Shown: positions 13,523-25,790 of the stretch, one piece after another
Numbering within the stretch: the first letter of the stretch is position 1
Layout: every line of letters starts with the position of its first letter
DNA from: Sycobia sp. Sy_11
Taxonomy: Eukaryota > Arthropoda > Insecta > Hymenoptera > Epichrysomallidae
Direction of reading: 5' to 3'
NCBI GenBank assembly: GCA_018907035.1
Contig: JACCIC010000004.1
Span: 5,000,001-5,064,000 of the forward strand
DNA: 64,000 nt
Position numbers and translations under genes: made by a program
The notes under the pieces: generated by a model
Database searches by the model: none
Seen by the model: the letters and a program-made list of their open reading frames with translations, nothing else
Told to the model about the DNA's origin: nothing

Positions 13523-13640
13523 ATATTCTACATCGGCCTAAGGAGAGTTTACGATTACGATATTTGTACACAAAGCATATGTAAATTTGTGCAGGGGTTC
13601 TTATGTCAGTCGGATAAAATTCGGGATAGGATTTGAATCC
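13523..13640 (-). mobile_element. Old, diverged SINE copy (third family member)
   Basis: On the minus strand, starting from a B-box-like GGATTCAAATCC (13629-13640), the sequence runs through GACTGACATAAG, CTGCACAAATTTACAT and GCTTTGTGTACAAA to TCTCCTTAGG. These match in order the body of the copies at 32.45 and 37.0 kb (GAGTGGCACAAG, CTGTAAAAATTTAAAT, GCTTCGTTTATAAA, CTTCCTTGC). Divergence is clearly greater than between the other two copies. The 5' head with the A box and the 3' tail are not recognisable, so boundaries are approximate. Confidence 0.6.
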
Positions 13641-13645
13641 CAACG

Positions 13646-13694
13646 TTATTTACTTACTACGATTATTTACTTACGAGTTATTTACTTACTACGA
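13646..13694. repeat. Short tandem repeat, 17/15/17-bp units
   Basis: Three consecutive units share TTATTTACTTAC; the first and third are identical at 17 bp (TTATTTACTTACTACGA) and the middle one is 15 bp. It abuts the 5' side of the old SINE copy. Confidence 0.9.
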
Positions 13695-13699
13695 TTCTT

Positions 13700-14385
13700 A
13701 ATAATAAAAAAATATACTTTCACACAACTTAAATACAAAAGCGAATTGTAAAAATAGCTACTGTTATCTATAATTTTGTAAATCTTTATAATTACATTGA
13801 AAATCGCATATTTTGTTTTGAAAAAATGAAGCGAGAAAGAAATAGAAATGAGGTGAACTTGTTAAAACATATACATTATTGGATTAATAGATAAAAGTCA
13901 TTATGACATTTACAACCATCATTGAACGAGTAGTTTCTCAATTGATTTTGAAAATTTAATTAAAAGTTGACTGTATTCAATAATATTAAGCTTCTTTATA
14001 TCTGGAAAAAGTAGGCGAATGAGTAAATGTCACTTACAAATGAAGTCACCTGATTTAGTGATACTGGAATATTTTTTAGTACCTTCAAAAATAAAAGATA
14101 TCTTTTATTTCCTATTTTATGTTTTATTTGTCTAAAAATATTAACTGGAATTTTACTAGGACTATAAAGCCACCACTTCAAAATTGTTTATTCCATTGCT
14201 AAAATTTTATTCAAAATAGTGTCGTTTCGAGAGAGCTTTGATATTCGTTCATAAAAAATTTCCGAAGAAGGATTTTTGAAGATCTAGTTAAACGGTCGCG
14301 TTGACAACCACCCTGGAAGTAATATTCGCACATCGAAAAAAAATGTCTGTATTAAAATTATTAATTTTCTAGGCAACCTCGCGCT
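13700..14385. other. AT-rich non-coding DNA
   Basis: AT-rich sequence with short frames only. Nothing recognisable. Confidence 0.6.
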
Positions 14386-15028
14386 TAAACTCCACTATCG
14401 CCCCCTTGAAGCATCCGAAACATTCTCTATTACCGTTAACCCACTCGTAGGCTAATATCCCCCGGCTCTTCCCCCGGCCCCCTGCCCATTATTTGCTCCC
14501 TGCGTCGTTTCTCGGGCGTCCCGAGACAATGCCTCCGTCGCTCCGCTATCCTCGATCCAGTGACGCCCGCGCGGCAGCGCCTGCCTGCGCCCCGAGCATT
14601 AGGGGCGATAAATCGTGGGAGAATCGGCCGCGCCCGCGTCGCCGTCTCGCGGCACTGCTGCCGACGACGCTGTATGCCCAACGCGCCCCGACGAGGGAAA
14701 TTCGACAATTCTCGGCGAGAGATCACTGCAGCCGGTGATACGGTTTACTCCTTGCCCCTCTCCATCGCACATCGGCCCCATTTGCATTCGCACCGGCTAA
14801 GGCGATACAAAAGGCAACCGTCAGCAATACTCTCTCCCCCTCTCTTTCCCTCTCTCTTTCTCTCTCTTACCGTATCTCTCTACTCTCTAGTTCGAGACAG
14901 ATGGAGAAGGCTGGGCGTCCCGAATACAGAGCGAAACTTCTTCCCCTCCCCCACTGACTCCTTCGAACTCGTAATCTGACGGGCAACCGTCTGACGCGCT
15001 GGCAGGATTACGAGATTATCCGGATCAT

Positions 15029-15072
<44 letters not shown>

Positions 15073-15180
15073 TATATATATATTTATATGTATATATATA
15101 GATGGACGTCTAGGTATAGGCTATACAGAGTCGGCTTCGACGGCTTTATTTTGCCATCTTTCTGAACGGGCGCGATACGT
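14386..15180. other. GC-rich island 2 with pyrimidine tract
   Basis: CpG-dense block at about 14450-14760, then a CT-rich run at about 14830-14890, then an AT array. Frames up to 139 codons overlap in several phases on both strands; they are P/R/A-rich and unlike known proteins, so I treat them as compositional. Plausible regulatory DNA, unproven. Confidence 0.45.
15031..15112. repeat. (AT)n microsatellite, two arrays
   Basis: An uninterrupted TA array at 15031-15069, followed after a short TGTTTA-type interruption by a second, less regular AT array reaching about 15100. It sits at the right edge of the GC-rich island. Confidence 0.95.
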
Positions 15181-16988
15181 CGACGAATGCCAGCGCGTGC
15201 ACGGTGCTCAACAATGAACAATAAGCGATATTACTTCTATTCTTGACAAGTTAAACGTTCTCAAACAAAAAGTTGTATATATTTCCAATTGTTTTCAAGT
15301 TCGACATTTGAAATCGAACAATAATTTATAGAATAATAAACCAGGACTCCCGTCTGCTTCAATAGATTAGGCATTCTCTTAGTCCAGAAACGTATGGGTT
15401 ATGATTCTTAAATTTTATAATGGCTACAGCGTTAACAGGCAAAATAAGAATATCAATCATGTTGAGATGATAAGCAACCGTCTTGGTTTACGGTCCATGA
15501 TAAACTCTTGTATTAATTTATAATAAGATCGAGTAAAATATGAAATTTTGGTTTTTATTTTATATTAATATTGTTAAGATCATTTAAATCGCCCAAAAAT
15601 GTTTACAAGTACGAGAAACCAGATATGGGTGTCTAGATATTAGTTCAAGTTACGTAAGACAACTCATTACCTACAAAATGGAGTCTGTAAAATTTTAAAG
15701 AGCTAACCCTATGGATAAAAAGGTACTTTCTTACTTTCAAATCGTAATAAAATTAGATAGATTATGTAGCTCGATTAATTATTCACAGGAAACACCCTAA
15801 CTGTCTATTCTTGGATTCAACGAGAAAATCATATTTATTTCAAATTTGTTATAATAACAATAATTTATATTTTAATTGACAATAACTTAAAACAATAATA
15901 AGAAACCATACATTAGTGATTATAACTTCATTATAATTTTACAGTTTCACATGTTATTCCAATCGAATGCCAAAAGTTCGCATAAGAATTTCGTTTACTA
16001 TACAGTGTAACCAATTTAACGAAAGTGAAGTACTATATTTGAGGATAAGAATGTACTATATTTTGGAATTGCGAAAGAAAAATAATAATTTCGAAAATTT
16101 GAAAGGGCTCATTTTAAAGGTATTCAAATTATACATTAGATAGTATTTATTACATGACTATGAAAGTCTTAGTATAAGTAAATAAAAATCTATATTTAAT
16201 AGCATAGTATAGGCACCCTTATTTGCATAGGCACAGATGAATTTGATGTTTATGGTTATATTTACTTTATTGCATTGCCAAATATTTATCATATATATTT
16301 ATTACTGCATAAGTTGTGCTACTTTAATGCTATAATAAAATGGCTTTTTCAAATATTCCTACTTCATACGATTAGAAATTGTTCATTTTTACGATTTGAT
16401 AATAATCTATAGAATGAAATTATTTGCTTGATTAGTTTATAATATTGAATTAGCTGATATTAATTAAGCATTCACCAGTAATGTATCAAATTTCATTTAT
16501 CGAATAAACTGTTCGAGCGATACACGCGGAAATAATTACAAAACGGAGATAACCGTTATTCTTTTGCGAAACAATTCATGGATAATCCGCGCTGGCCAGA
16601 GTAAATAACGTTATTCTTTAATGAAAAATAACGATCAATTTAACCGCCCTACAAAACTGTTTGCATAAAAGTGAGGGAGGAGTAGGGGGATAATTATGTA
16701 TCTGTGCTTATTAAAAGAAAACGCGCGCTCCGACTGCGCCGCTCTGAATTTATATCGCAAAACGCTAACTAACGAACAGACTGGTAAGGGATGGGGACCA
16801 CCCACTCTTATCCGTATAATCATTTTTCCCGACCATCTCGAAAATTAGCTCGCATCGGCCATTGTTAGTAATTCCACGACTACGTTATACCTCGCGCATT
16901 TTAATTTATCGCTCTAACAGCTTGTTTTATGTTGACAATTCCAATAATTTCGTTTTCAATGACAGAGGGAGTGATCGAGAGAGCTAGG

Positions 16989-17037
<49 letters not shown>

Positions 17038-17829
17038 TGAGAAAGGGAAAGGTTAGTATTTTGAAGGAGGAGAAGGACAGAGCTATATAGATGGAACATC
17101 GAAATGAAAGGGCATGCCCGGGCATATTTTTCTTTTTAATTTAATACGCATCGGTGTGGCAAATCCACAGATTCGAGGAGTAGACAGACGATCACGTACA
17201 GGATCGTCACAAGTGTGATTGATATGTCGCGCAGTCTCGCGAGCTCATTGGTATTTGAAAATTACCGCATCAAACACGAGGGTTGGAGTGGGGGCTTATC
17301 ATTAATGGTATATTGGACGACAGTTCACCCTCCCTACCCCACTTTGTCCACGAAAGCGCAAATTAAATACGTAACTCTCTTTCCTCGTTCAAAATCCTCC
17401 GCGCTCGTTAATCGCGATGAATCAGTTACGCATCCCAGCGAATCCTTTGTGATACGTCCAGTTCACCGTTGCTAAATTAAAGTAAAATAAAAGAAAGAGA
17501 CGGATAACTTAATCCTCATTTTTGTGTTGTCGAGGATTCACTCGCAAAGAGGGGGTTACCGAAACATTTTGAGTAGCCTACCCAATGCTAGTATCGATGC
17601 TGACCTATCACGCGCAAACTGTTATAAACATTTCAAACCCTCGCATTGTCCACCCCATTTATGTACGTGAAGCATAAACAAATTAAATTAAATATTCTTC
17701 AAATATTCTTTTCAAGTCTTGTTTTCGTTTTTATATTTTGGTCGAAAAGCAGATATGGCCGTAAATTAAAAAATTTCCCTTTCTCCTCGTCTGGCAAACT
17801 AAAAAAAGAAAAAGAAGATATATAAAGCG
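15181..17829. other. AT-rich DNA grading into a mixed patch
   Basis: About 15.2-16.5 kb is AT-rich with nothing recognisable. About 16.54-17.65 kb is more mixed, with CpG words and a long GA array. An 86-codon frame at 17215-17475 (+) has no recognisable motif. No gene called. Confidence 0.5.
16994..17029. repeat. (GA)n microsatellite
   Basis: About 18 uninterrupted GA units, continued by GCGAGAGAGTGAG. GA tracts of this kind can bind GAGA-type factors in insects, but that is not shown here. Confidence 0.95.
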
Positions 17830-18560
17830 AATCTGGGGAACGGGAGAGCATTATTTCACCTAGTGCGACGAATTCACCTACCGTTTTATTTAACCCGATC
17901 CCGCGAATTGTCGCGACAAAGCTCGCGGTGGCGCTGATTAAAATTCATGCGAGCCGGCCGGCCCGCCCCAAGCGCCGGCGTTCTCGCTCGCAGCGGGGGA
18001 AGCGAAAAATTTCGCGCGACTTATTCCCATTTGCAGAGGTCTCGTCGCCTTGTTCACCTGCGCCGCTTCCTCTTCTTGTTCCTCCGCCCCCTTACCTCGC
18101 CACCTCTCCGCTTATCCTTATCGCGTTTAATTTTTCGCGTTCCATTCTTCGCCCCCCCCCTCCGACCGACCACTCGCCCCGGCCGTCGTCGAGGACGAAG
18201 GAGCTGCTGGCGCCGTCTTGTCTCTTTTGTCACCGTCGCGCTCTTGTAAGATTCCCGTCCGGCTTTCCGTGCTCGCGTTTCGTTGCCGGCGCGCGCGCGG
18301 GACTGCGCAGGCGATTTCACTGCAGGAGCGAGCGCGAGCGACAGGGGAACGGGGGCGTCTGCCAGAAACTTTCGAGCGAGGCTGCAGGTCATTTGCTTTC
18401 GGGGGATTTGGATTTGTTGAAGTTGTGACTGATGCGGCGCGCAGGGGAGTCGCGTCAGCCGCTACTTTTTTGAGCGGGGCGCGCGAAAAGTTTTTCGTCG
18501 CGAATCTCGCGCCTCGGACCTCGTTATCCGGCACAGTGAATGCCCGGAATGGAAAAGGTT
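17830..18560. other. GC-rich island 3
   Basis: One of the most GC-rich blocks in the window, with dense CpG. Five overlapping frames of 100-166 codons occur on both strands, which points to stop-poor composition rather than a gene. They are rich in R, P and S and show no domain. Abrupt return to AT-rich DNA after about 18600. Confidence 0.5.
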
Positions 18561-20876
18561 GCTCGTGCGAACGGCTTGGAAATACTGTATTTAGAATGTC
18601 CTTCGAGTGCTTGCATTATTTAGATAAATAATATGTGTTTGGATAAAATTATTGCATATACTCCATGAGTATTAAATTATGTATTTGTTACTTTTTCCCT
18701 GTTATATTGCTTTATTGACAGACTGTGTATTCTATAGCACGGAGTAATCTGAGAATATTTTTGTCGGTACTTAAGTCATACTTGATAGGTCTAGATGAAA
18801 AATTGATAGCATTGCAATGTAACTATCTTATTGTGAATCAAACATTTCAGTTCGATCAGATATTAATCAATTATTCTATTGCACTTTTCAATCAATTTTT
18901 AGATACAAAGATTACCCCGAATATGTTAGAATTTCATAACCACAATGACTATTTTAAATACATTTAGAGTTAATTAAGTATTAAAAAAACTACCGAGCGC
19001 ATCAATATTTGTCTATGCCTAATTGAACAAATAATTTAAAAAAGAATAATAGGCGATGCCGCAAAAAAAACGAGACATTCTGCGATAAACAAGTTAAACA
19101 ATTTCATTACTAGCGAAGCCCATAATGGATCTCTCACATCTGAATTCCTCGAGGTCTCTCGTTAATACTTTCCAAGAAATGTCTTATAAGCTTTCCTCAG
19201 AACTAAGAAAATTTCACTAAACACGCAACCCTGTTTAGCCAAAATTCATACATTCTTTAGCTACGTAACTGTTACTATTTTTTGAAAACTTTTATATTAT
19301 AGTTTTGAATGAAAAACAAATTATTTGATTTTCTAGATTTTTCAACGGCATTTACAATAATTTTGTAACAAACTTCATAAGTAGGTAACCTTAAGCCTTC
19401 AAATAGTAAATCGATTATCATATACAATTTATCTACATCTCAAAGATGTCACTTTATTACAACCTAAGTAACAACTTACACTTAACAATGTTGAATTACT
19501 TTTTTCACATATGTCAACTCTCGCTCCATTTAAAAATCTAACTAATTTATTTAATGGCAATTATAAATCTTTTAAGGAGGATTTCGAACCTGTTAAGAGA
19601 AATAAATAAATAATAAAATAAATAAATCGATATGTAAATCAATAAATAATAGCAAATAATAATAGTATTTTAAGCTTTTAGAAATGAAAATTCAGGAAAA
19701 ACTTTGAACAACTTCTAACGAAGCTCATCTCACTTGGGGATAAATTTCAATGAGATTGCTGATGAACTAGGTCAAGAGTAACTGATATATTCCCAATGTA
19801 GTTCAGGTTAAATTAGCATCCGGAGAGGCAGGCTTATGGAAATGTATTTCATGCTTTTCAGAGATAATATTGTATTTAAGCAAATAAATTTTAACAAATA
19901 TCAAACTCAGAGCATACGGTTGATTTCTGCCAAATAAAATAAACAATATTTATTTCTATCCTTATAAAACAGCATATTTATTTTTGCACCATTAACATTC
20001 AGTTCTATAAATTATATAATTATATAGCGTCTAATTCAGTTAATAAAAACCTCGACATTCGATACCAGATTCGAAGAAAGCGACATGTTAAGCAGTAAAG
20101 TTTAAATGAAAATATGTCTGCAAATGCTGAGTTTTTTTTTTGTTTTCTGAATCTCAACATTTTATCCACGATTTCGGTTCGGAGTCTGTTTCGCAATAAT
20201 TAAGCAATGAAAATCAGTCGCCTTCTGTGGTAAGTTTAAAAAAATTGAGTTTTCTTTTTGTAAAAAACTCGTCTACGATATCTGTAGAAGACGATTAGGT
20301 CGATTATTCAAAATTCGAAATTCACTATAAAGATACAGCAGAGCGAGGCGATAGTAAATCTTGAATACTCAATCTTTATGAAGCTTGAAGATCTAAAAAA
20401 AATATAAATCTTACCTCAGCTTTTGCAAATCTCGTACCGCATAATTAAACAAAAAGTCTCCAACATGCAAATATAAATCAAAAGAAAAAAAAGGACTTTA
20501 GTTCTCTGATAAGAGTTTTCTTTGTCAGAAATTTACTAAAAATTTTCTCCTTTAGAAAAATATAATCGACTAAAATTCTCATATTTTAATCGTTTAATAA
20601 GAGAAAACCTTCGCATTATTTCATTTGAATCAATATTTTCTTTAATGAAATTCAATTATTCAACTGACAAATTAAAAGATTTTATTCAAAAAACACCTTT
20701 TAAAACTGTTTTTTCAGAAGTTTAGTTTTTTCAAACTTTTTTATTCGAGCGAGTAAAGACAACCTGCTGGGTTCCATTTTAAAAGTTTAAACGTTCACTT
20801 CAGCAAGATCTTTTTAAATTTATAATCGACATTATATAGAATGTTGAAATTTTGCTCTCCCTCGCTCTCTCTTTCT

Positions 20877-20930
<54 letters not shown>

Positions 20931-22000
20931 ATCTTGAAAATTGTCTTATAACAGAAAAGATCAGAAAAACATTTTTTAGTTTGAACAATTAAAACTTCTT
21001 TTGCATTAAACTAATATTTAAGAATAATATATAGAATGTAATAGTATCTACTCTACAGAATGGAATTATATGTACTTTTTTCTAGAGATTAGTCTTACAA
21101 TAATAGTAAAAGGTCTACTTATCTATAATAAAAATACCTTAATTAAAAAATTACTCTAAACATACTTATTAAAATTAAATAAATCTTATTATTCTAAGAT
21201 TTATAATATTTTATAATTTTATTACTTTATATGCTTAACTATCGATAGAAAAAACCGTGATTTCCTTTTTCAGTTGCAATATCTGATTACGATTATAAAT
21301 AGAACCATGGAATCAAAATCAAAATATTTCTAAGGTGATTTTATATCAAATGCGTATTCTTTCGACGCAAAAGCTGGAAAATATACTTCTTAAAGTAAAT
21401 TCGTTCTAAATGAAATATAATGAAGTAATTTGATTTAAAAAAGTTGATTGATTGAATAAAATATCGGCATTAAATATGCAAAAATTTCGTCTGTCGATCG
21501 TCGCTCAATCGCAGTTATTTTTTTCTAGATATAAAAACTAACTTCCACCATTTCTTAAAATTTCACTATCAACATCTTTTTGCTTTTTTATGAATTACAG
21601 ATTTCAAAATTCCATAAAGCAAATCGACGTTTATTATTAATATGTCAAAATAACATATATTATAGAGTGCGAAAAGATTCTGTAGACGAAAAAGAATGCT
21701 AACTTGAGGAATGCAGGGAACAAGGCAAATAGAAAAAATAAGAATAGCACAGTTAGCACATCTTTCTGTACGAAACGTAAAAAGAAATGATCAATTGTTT
21801 GATTTTCTTTCCAGTTCTTATTCTCTTTCAATTTAAGTAGGCTATTTTCGTCGTATAAGGATTATGGCTCTTATATACGTAACACTCTAATCTATTCTAC
21901 TGCTCGAATCCCGAAACAGTGATAAAATCTTGCGAAGCAGATTTTTAAAGATTTTTGTGATTAAAAACTGTGTGAGCAGCGCACAAAGCTTCTTACATTA
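18561..22000. other. AT-rich non-coding DNA
   Basis: Long AT-rich stretch with T- and A-runs, including irregular AATAAATAAAT-type words at about 19605-19650. Apart from the CT array at 20.9 kb I recognise nothing. Confidence 0.6.
20874..20928. repeat. (CT)n microsatellite
   Basis: About 27 CT units, with one TT interruption near the left end, preceded by CT-rich imperfect sequence from about 20855. Homopurine-homopyrimidine tracts like this can form triplex DNA. Confidence 0.95.
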
Positions 22001-22053
22001 CTAACTCCGTCGCGAATTTTCTTATTATCCCTCCTTCTCTCACCCCCTTCAGC

Positions 22054-22098
<45 letters not shown>

Positions 22099-22480
22099 CT
22101 CGCGCAAGGAGGACCTCCGCGGTACGCCGCATTTCTGTCGCGCATAACCTCTGGGACGCTGATCAAAGCGACCCGCCCTCGTCCCGGAAGTTACCGCGAA
22201 CTATTCAACGTCAGCCAGTAATTCGGTCCTCCTGCCCCTCTGCCTCTCGCGCACACTCACTCCGATGCCAAAGAGCTTAAGCGCGAGACGAAAGGAAAGA
22301 GAAGGAAGGGGAAGGTCGCAGTCGTAGCTAATGTAATATACCACAAGGGAGAATAGTCGCGAGCTCTTTTCGCGAACTTTCGCGTGCTTTCCTTCGCTTT
22401 ATGGCTATTTTTAAAAAATAAGAAGGGAAAGCTTCGTTCTTCTTCGTTTGCGAATACGCTCAGGCCGCTATATTTTACGT
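22001..22480. other. GC-rich island 4
   Basis: CpG-containing block of about 400 bp that follows directly on an AT microsatellite. It contains repeated CGCGAAC/TCGCG words near 22360-22390. No coding frame of interest; possible regulatory DNA by analogy with the other islands only. Confidence 0.4.
22057..22096. repeat. (AT)n microsatellite
   Basis: Twenty uninterrupted AT units at the left shoulder of GC-rich island 4. Confidence 0.96.
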
Positions 22481-23080
22481 GGTAACGATGCTTATGAGGA
22501 AGAAGCCAATCAACGATGCTTAATTTATCAAAGCGATGAGGGAAAACGTTAACGAATTTCGATTGATAATTTTTCTCTATTTAAGGACGTGTCTGATCAA
22601 TAATTAATGTCAAGGCGCAACGTTCGATCGAATTTAAATAAATGCACGATCAAATGAATATGAAGGTTCTCATGTAATTAATTACACGTAATAAGTAATA
22701 ATGATGTCGATACATCATTTATGCTCTAAATATATTGAAGTCGACAAAAAGGTTTTAAATAATTAAAAAAAAAGCCGCTGAAAGCATTCATTTAACGTTC
22801 AGTAAATATTTCCATTCAATCGGAGAAATGACAATCTGCATTGCCCTACGGTCAGTTTTTCTTTTACAAAGAATGGATGATATTTTATTCGATTCATCGA
22901 ATGCATGTTTAAAAATGTTTATAAATGACTGGTGCACTGTATCTCGCGTGGAGAAGAGAAAATGCATTGAAACGCTTAAATTAATAATAATCTACATTTA
23001 GTAAAGTCAACGGGACCCACCAATATAATCCAATATAGAAGGACACCACTGCTCAATCTTTGGTGAGTATCCCACGTCTC

Positions 23081-23157
<77 letters not shown>

Positions 23158-23162
23158 ATTTA

Positions 23163-23213
<51 letters not shown>

Positions 23214-24415
23214 GAAATAAGTGTAAAATACAAATTATCTTTAAATTCATCAAATAATTAGAATTTTATAATTCCGTTATAAAAAAAAGACAATTTTTAT
23301 TCTGTCTCGTTGATCTGAACTTCGGTATTTCGGTTATGATTGTCATCTTTAACTCCTCCACAGAAGGACTAGTATTTTTAGTATTATTTTATCAAGAAGT
23401 CTAGATTAAATTAATCCAATTGAAAGAGGATTATGTACATATCGTCAATTATATTGGTAACTTGCGTGTTTTTAATGCTGAATTTATCCGAATCTAAACA
23501 AGATAGAGAAAAATCGTTCCAATAAAAGTTGTACTTAATACAGAAAACTACATGATGGTGCGCACGGATTTGATATTGAACGCTATTATTCAAGATTATT
23601 TCAAGGTGAAAGTATGTTTTTAAACAGTAACATCTACTTTTAATGACGGATTCTGGAAAAGGAGAAAATGCTACCTGAAACTCGACCTGCTGTGAGAAAT
23701 ACCCGTAATTCTAGAATTGTACATTTTTCTATTTATTGTCAGATATTATTGTTAGATGATTGTTAGATATGTTTGTATAGGTACACCACTGGTTTGTTTA
23801 CTACGACTACTCAATAAATGTTTACTAATCTCTGTAATAACAAATTAATATAATTGAAAATCTTCGTACTTCCGTAGATAAGTCAAGTTAATCTTTTTTA
23901 TATACAATTGCCTCCTCTTTACAATCTGGACTTAATAATGATATTCACAAAACAATAAATCACGTTGACTTTGAAATAATCTTAAAAATAGACGTAAACA
24001 TCTATAGATCATAGATAGCTTTTACTGGTCTTCTTTATTCTTTACAGATGTTAATTAAACCATTCTCCATCCTACTTAGTGTAGGAGAAAAACAAATCTG
24101 CCTGATAAAATGTAAATTATAGTACTGAAGACGATGAAAACTTTTACGTGAGGAATAGAATATAATCTACGAACAACTGTTTTATTGGCTAGTACTTATT
24201 GTTGTTATTGTTGTCGTCGTTATTATTGTTATCTAAATTTAGATAGGTGAATAAAGGTATGATAAAAACAGCCAATTCTATTTATTCGTCAACGTCTCGG
24301 ACTTATTATAATATAAACCATTTATCACGATAAGAATAAATATAACGTATTTCAGGCAGTAAAAGTCAAATATTTGTTATTATTAATAAGAATAATTTAC
24401 CTCTCAAATACATAT
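22481..24415. other. AT-rich non-coding DNA
   Basis: No gene recognised. Contains the compound CT/AT microsatellite at 23.1-23.2 kb and a short GTTGTTATTGTTGTCGTCG trinucleotide-like stretch near 24200. Confidence 0.6.
23084..23211. repeat. Compound (CT)n-(AT)n microsatellite
   Basis: About 35 CT units (23084-23153), a 12-bp spacer, then about 23 AT units (23166-23211). The S/L-repeat and Y/I-repeat frame across it is an artefact of the array. Confidence 0.97.
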
Positions 24416-24597
24416 CCCTTCGCAACGAAGAACGCCGATGCCCCTCCGAATCGCGAAATTTTTCCAACCCAGTACTCTGGCAAGAAAAAAAGAAAGCCAG
24501 TATCTACCGCATGTAACTTATGGTATGCCGACCCAAGGCGACTTTTTCGCCTCCTTGCCTTTCCCAAGAAGTTATACGACCGCCACCTCCTCCTTTT

Positions 24598-24640
24598 TTC
24601 CCCCTCCCCCTCCTCCTCCTCCTCCTCCTTCTCCTCTGCG
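24598..24640. repeat. C-rich (CCT)n tract
   Basis: Imperfect CCT/CTC trinucleotides, around ten units, following a C-rich run. The minus strand is a G-rich purine run that could contribute to G-quadruplex formation. Confidence 0.85.
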
Positions 24641-24859
24641 TACCCAGAGCCTCGGCTCGGCCGCTCCGTACACGCCCTCCGCACCCAGGCATAATTTAAT
24701 CACGCGCCGCGCGGCTCGGCGCCGCGAAATTATCGCCGGCGAAACTTGCCGTGACAAAGTGTTCAACTCGCGACGCGCGCCACCGGGCGGTCTTAATGAC
24801 CCCCCCCACGGGAGCGGGGAGGCGGCGCAACTAAGTAGCCCTCGCGCCGATAAATTACG

Positions 24860-24879
24860 CCCCTCCCCTCCCCCCGCCC
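24860..24879 (-). other. G-quadruplex motif on the minus strand
   Basis: Plus-strand C runs of 4, 4, 6 and 3 bases are separated by single bases (T, T, G). The minus strand therefore carries four G runs with 1-nt loops, the classical G-quadruplex pattern. Whether it folds in cells is unknown. Confidence 0.7.
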
Positions 24880-25790
24880 GCCACCGGCAAGCCCCTGGTG
24901 CGAGGACGCGATTTTCTTCCCGCCTCGCGGCATGCTAAGCGGTTGTTATACCGGCCCGGCCAGACGCTCGCGCTATCTAATACCGCGCCTCTTTCGCCCT
25001 TAATCGCCGGACTTACCCGGGTGTGAGGACTTTTCTTTTTCTTATTCTATGACGAGCTGATATCCCGTTGTCGAGGCGCATTAACAATGCTCGTCAGAGC
25101 GTCAAAATGTGCTGATTCTCGAAATCTTTACCGAGGGCGGGAAAAGAACACGAAGTTCGATGGCTGTAAAAATTAACCGAATTCAGAGCTGGCAAAGAAT
25201 TCGTGAAATCGCAAATGCGTTATTACTGCGCCATCTGTCGCTCGGCTCACGGCGTTGAATCAACTAATTTCCAAGAATCCTATGGAATCCTATGACAGCA
25301 CTGCTGCATACTCCATAATAATGTTGCGTTCGGAATTTATCGCTACAATGAAACGGCACGCGAGGATAATAATTATAATAGTACTCTAAATTTAGTATTT
25401 CTAATTTCCGTGCCCCTCCCCCTCCCTAAACCGCAGAGATAACCGCGTTCTCCTGTATACATTATTCGAGCCATCTTCCGCGGAGTTAATGCACGCTATA
25501 AATGTAGGGCGACTGGCGTAAATTAATTCCGTGTACAGGTTTAGGTGACGCTCTCGCGTGCACGCGCGCGTCTGTGTTTGCGTCTGCATATAAACCATAT
25601 CGGCGATTGTGTAACATTAACGCCGCGTGCACAAGTCGCGCATAAACTTCTCCTCGGAGGATTCGCTGAAACTGCGGCATTCTTGGCGGTGCATTTAATC
25701 CAATGAAATGTACGCTTGCTTCGGGGAGAGTGGGTTGGAGTTGGAGAGAAAAAGTTTCGTTGAAACGAAAAGCTTGGGTAGTTAAAATAC

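Larger units (their letters stand above)
24416..25790. other. GC-rich island 5
   Basis: Two GC-rich lobes, about 24420-25030 (very CpG-dense) and about 25380-25780, joined by a moderately GC stretch. The first lobe carries a CTC/CCT trinucleotide run and long C runs. Many frames of 60-166 codons overlap on both strands and are R/P/G-rich, without any motif I know. Candidate regulatory DNA only. Confidence 0.5.

Noticed and set aside
17928..18631. Cluster of 100-166-codon frames on both strands
   Set aside because: Five mutually overlapping frames in a very GC-rich island are expected from scarcity of stop codons.
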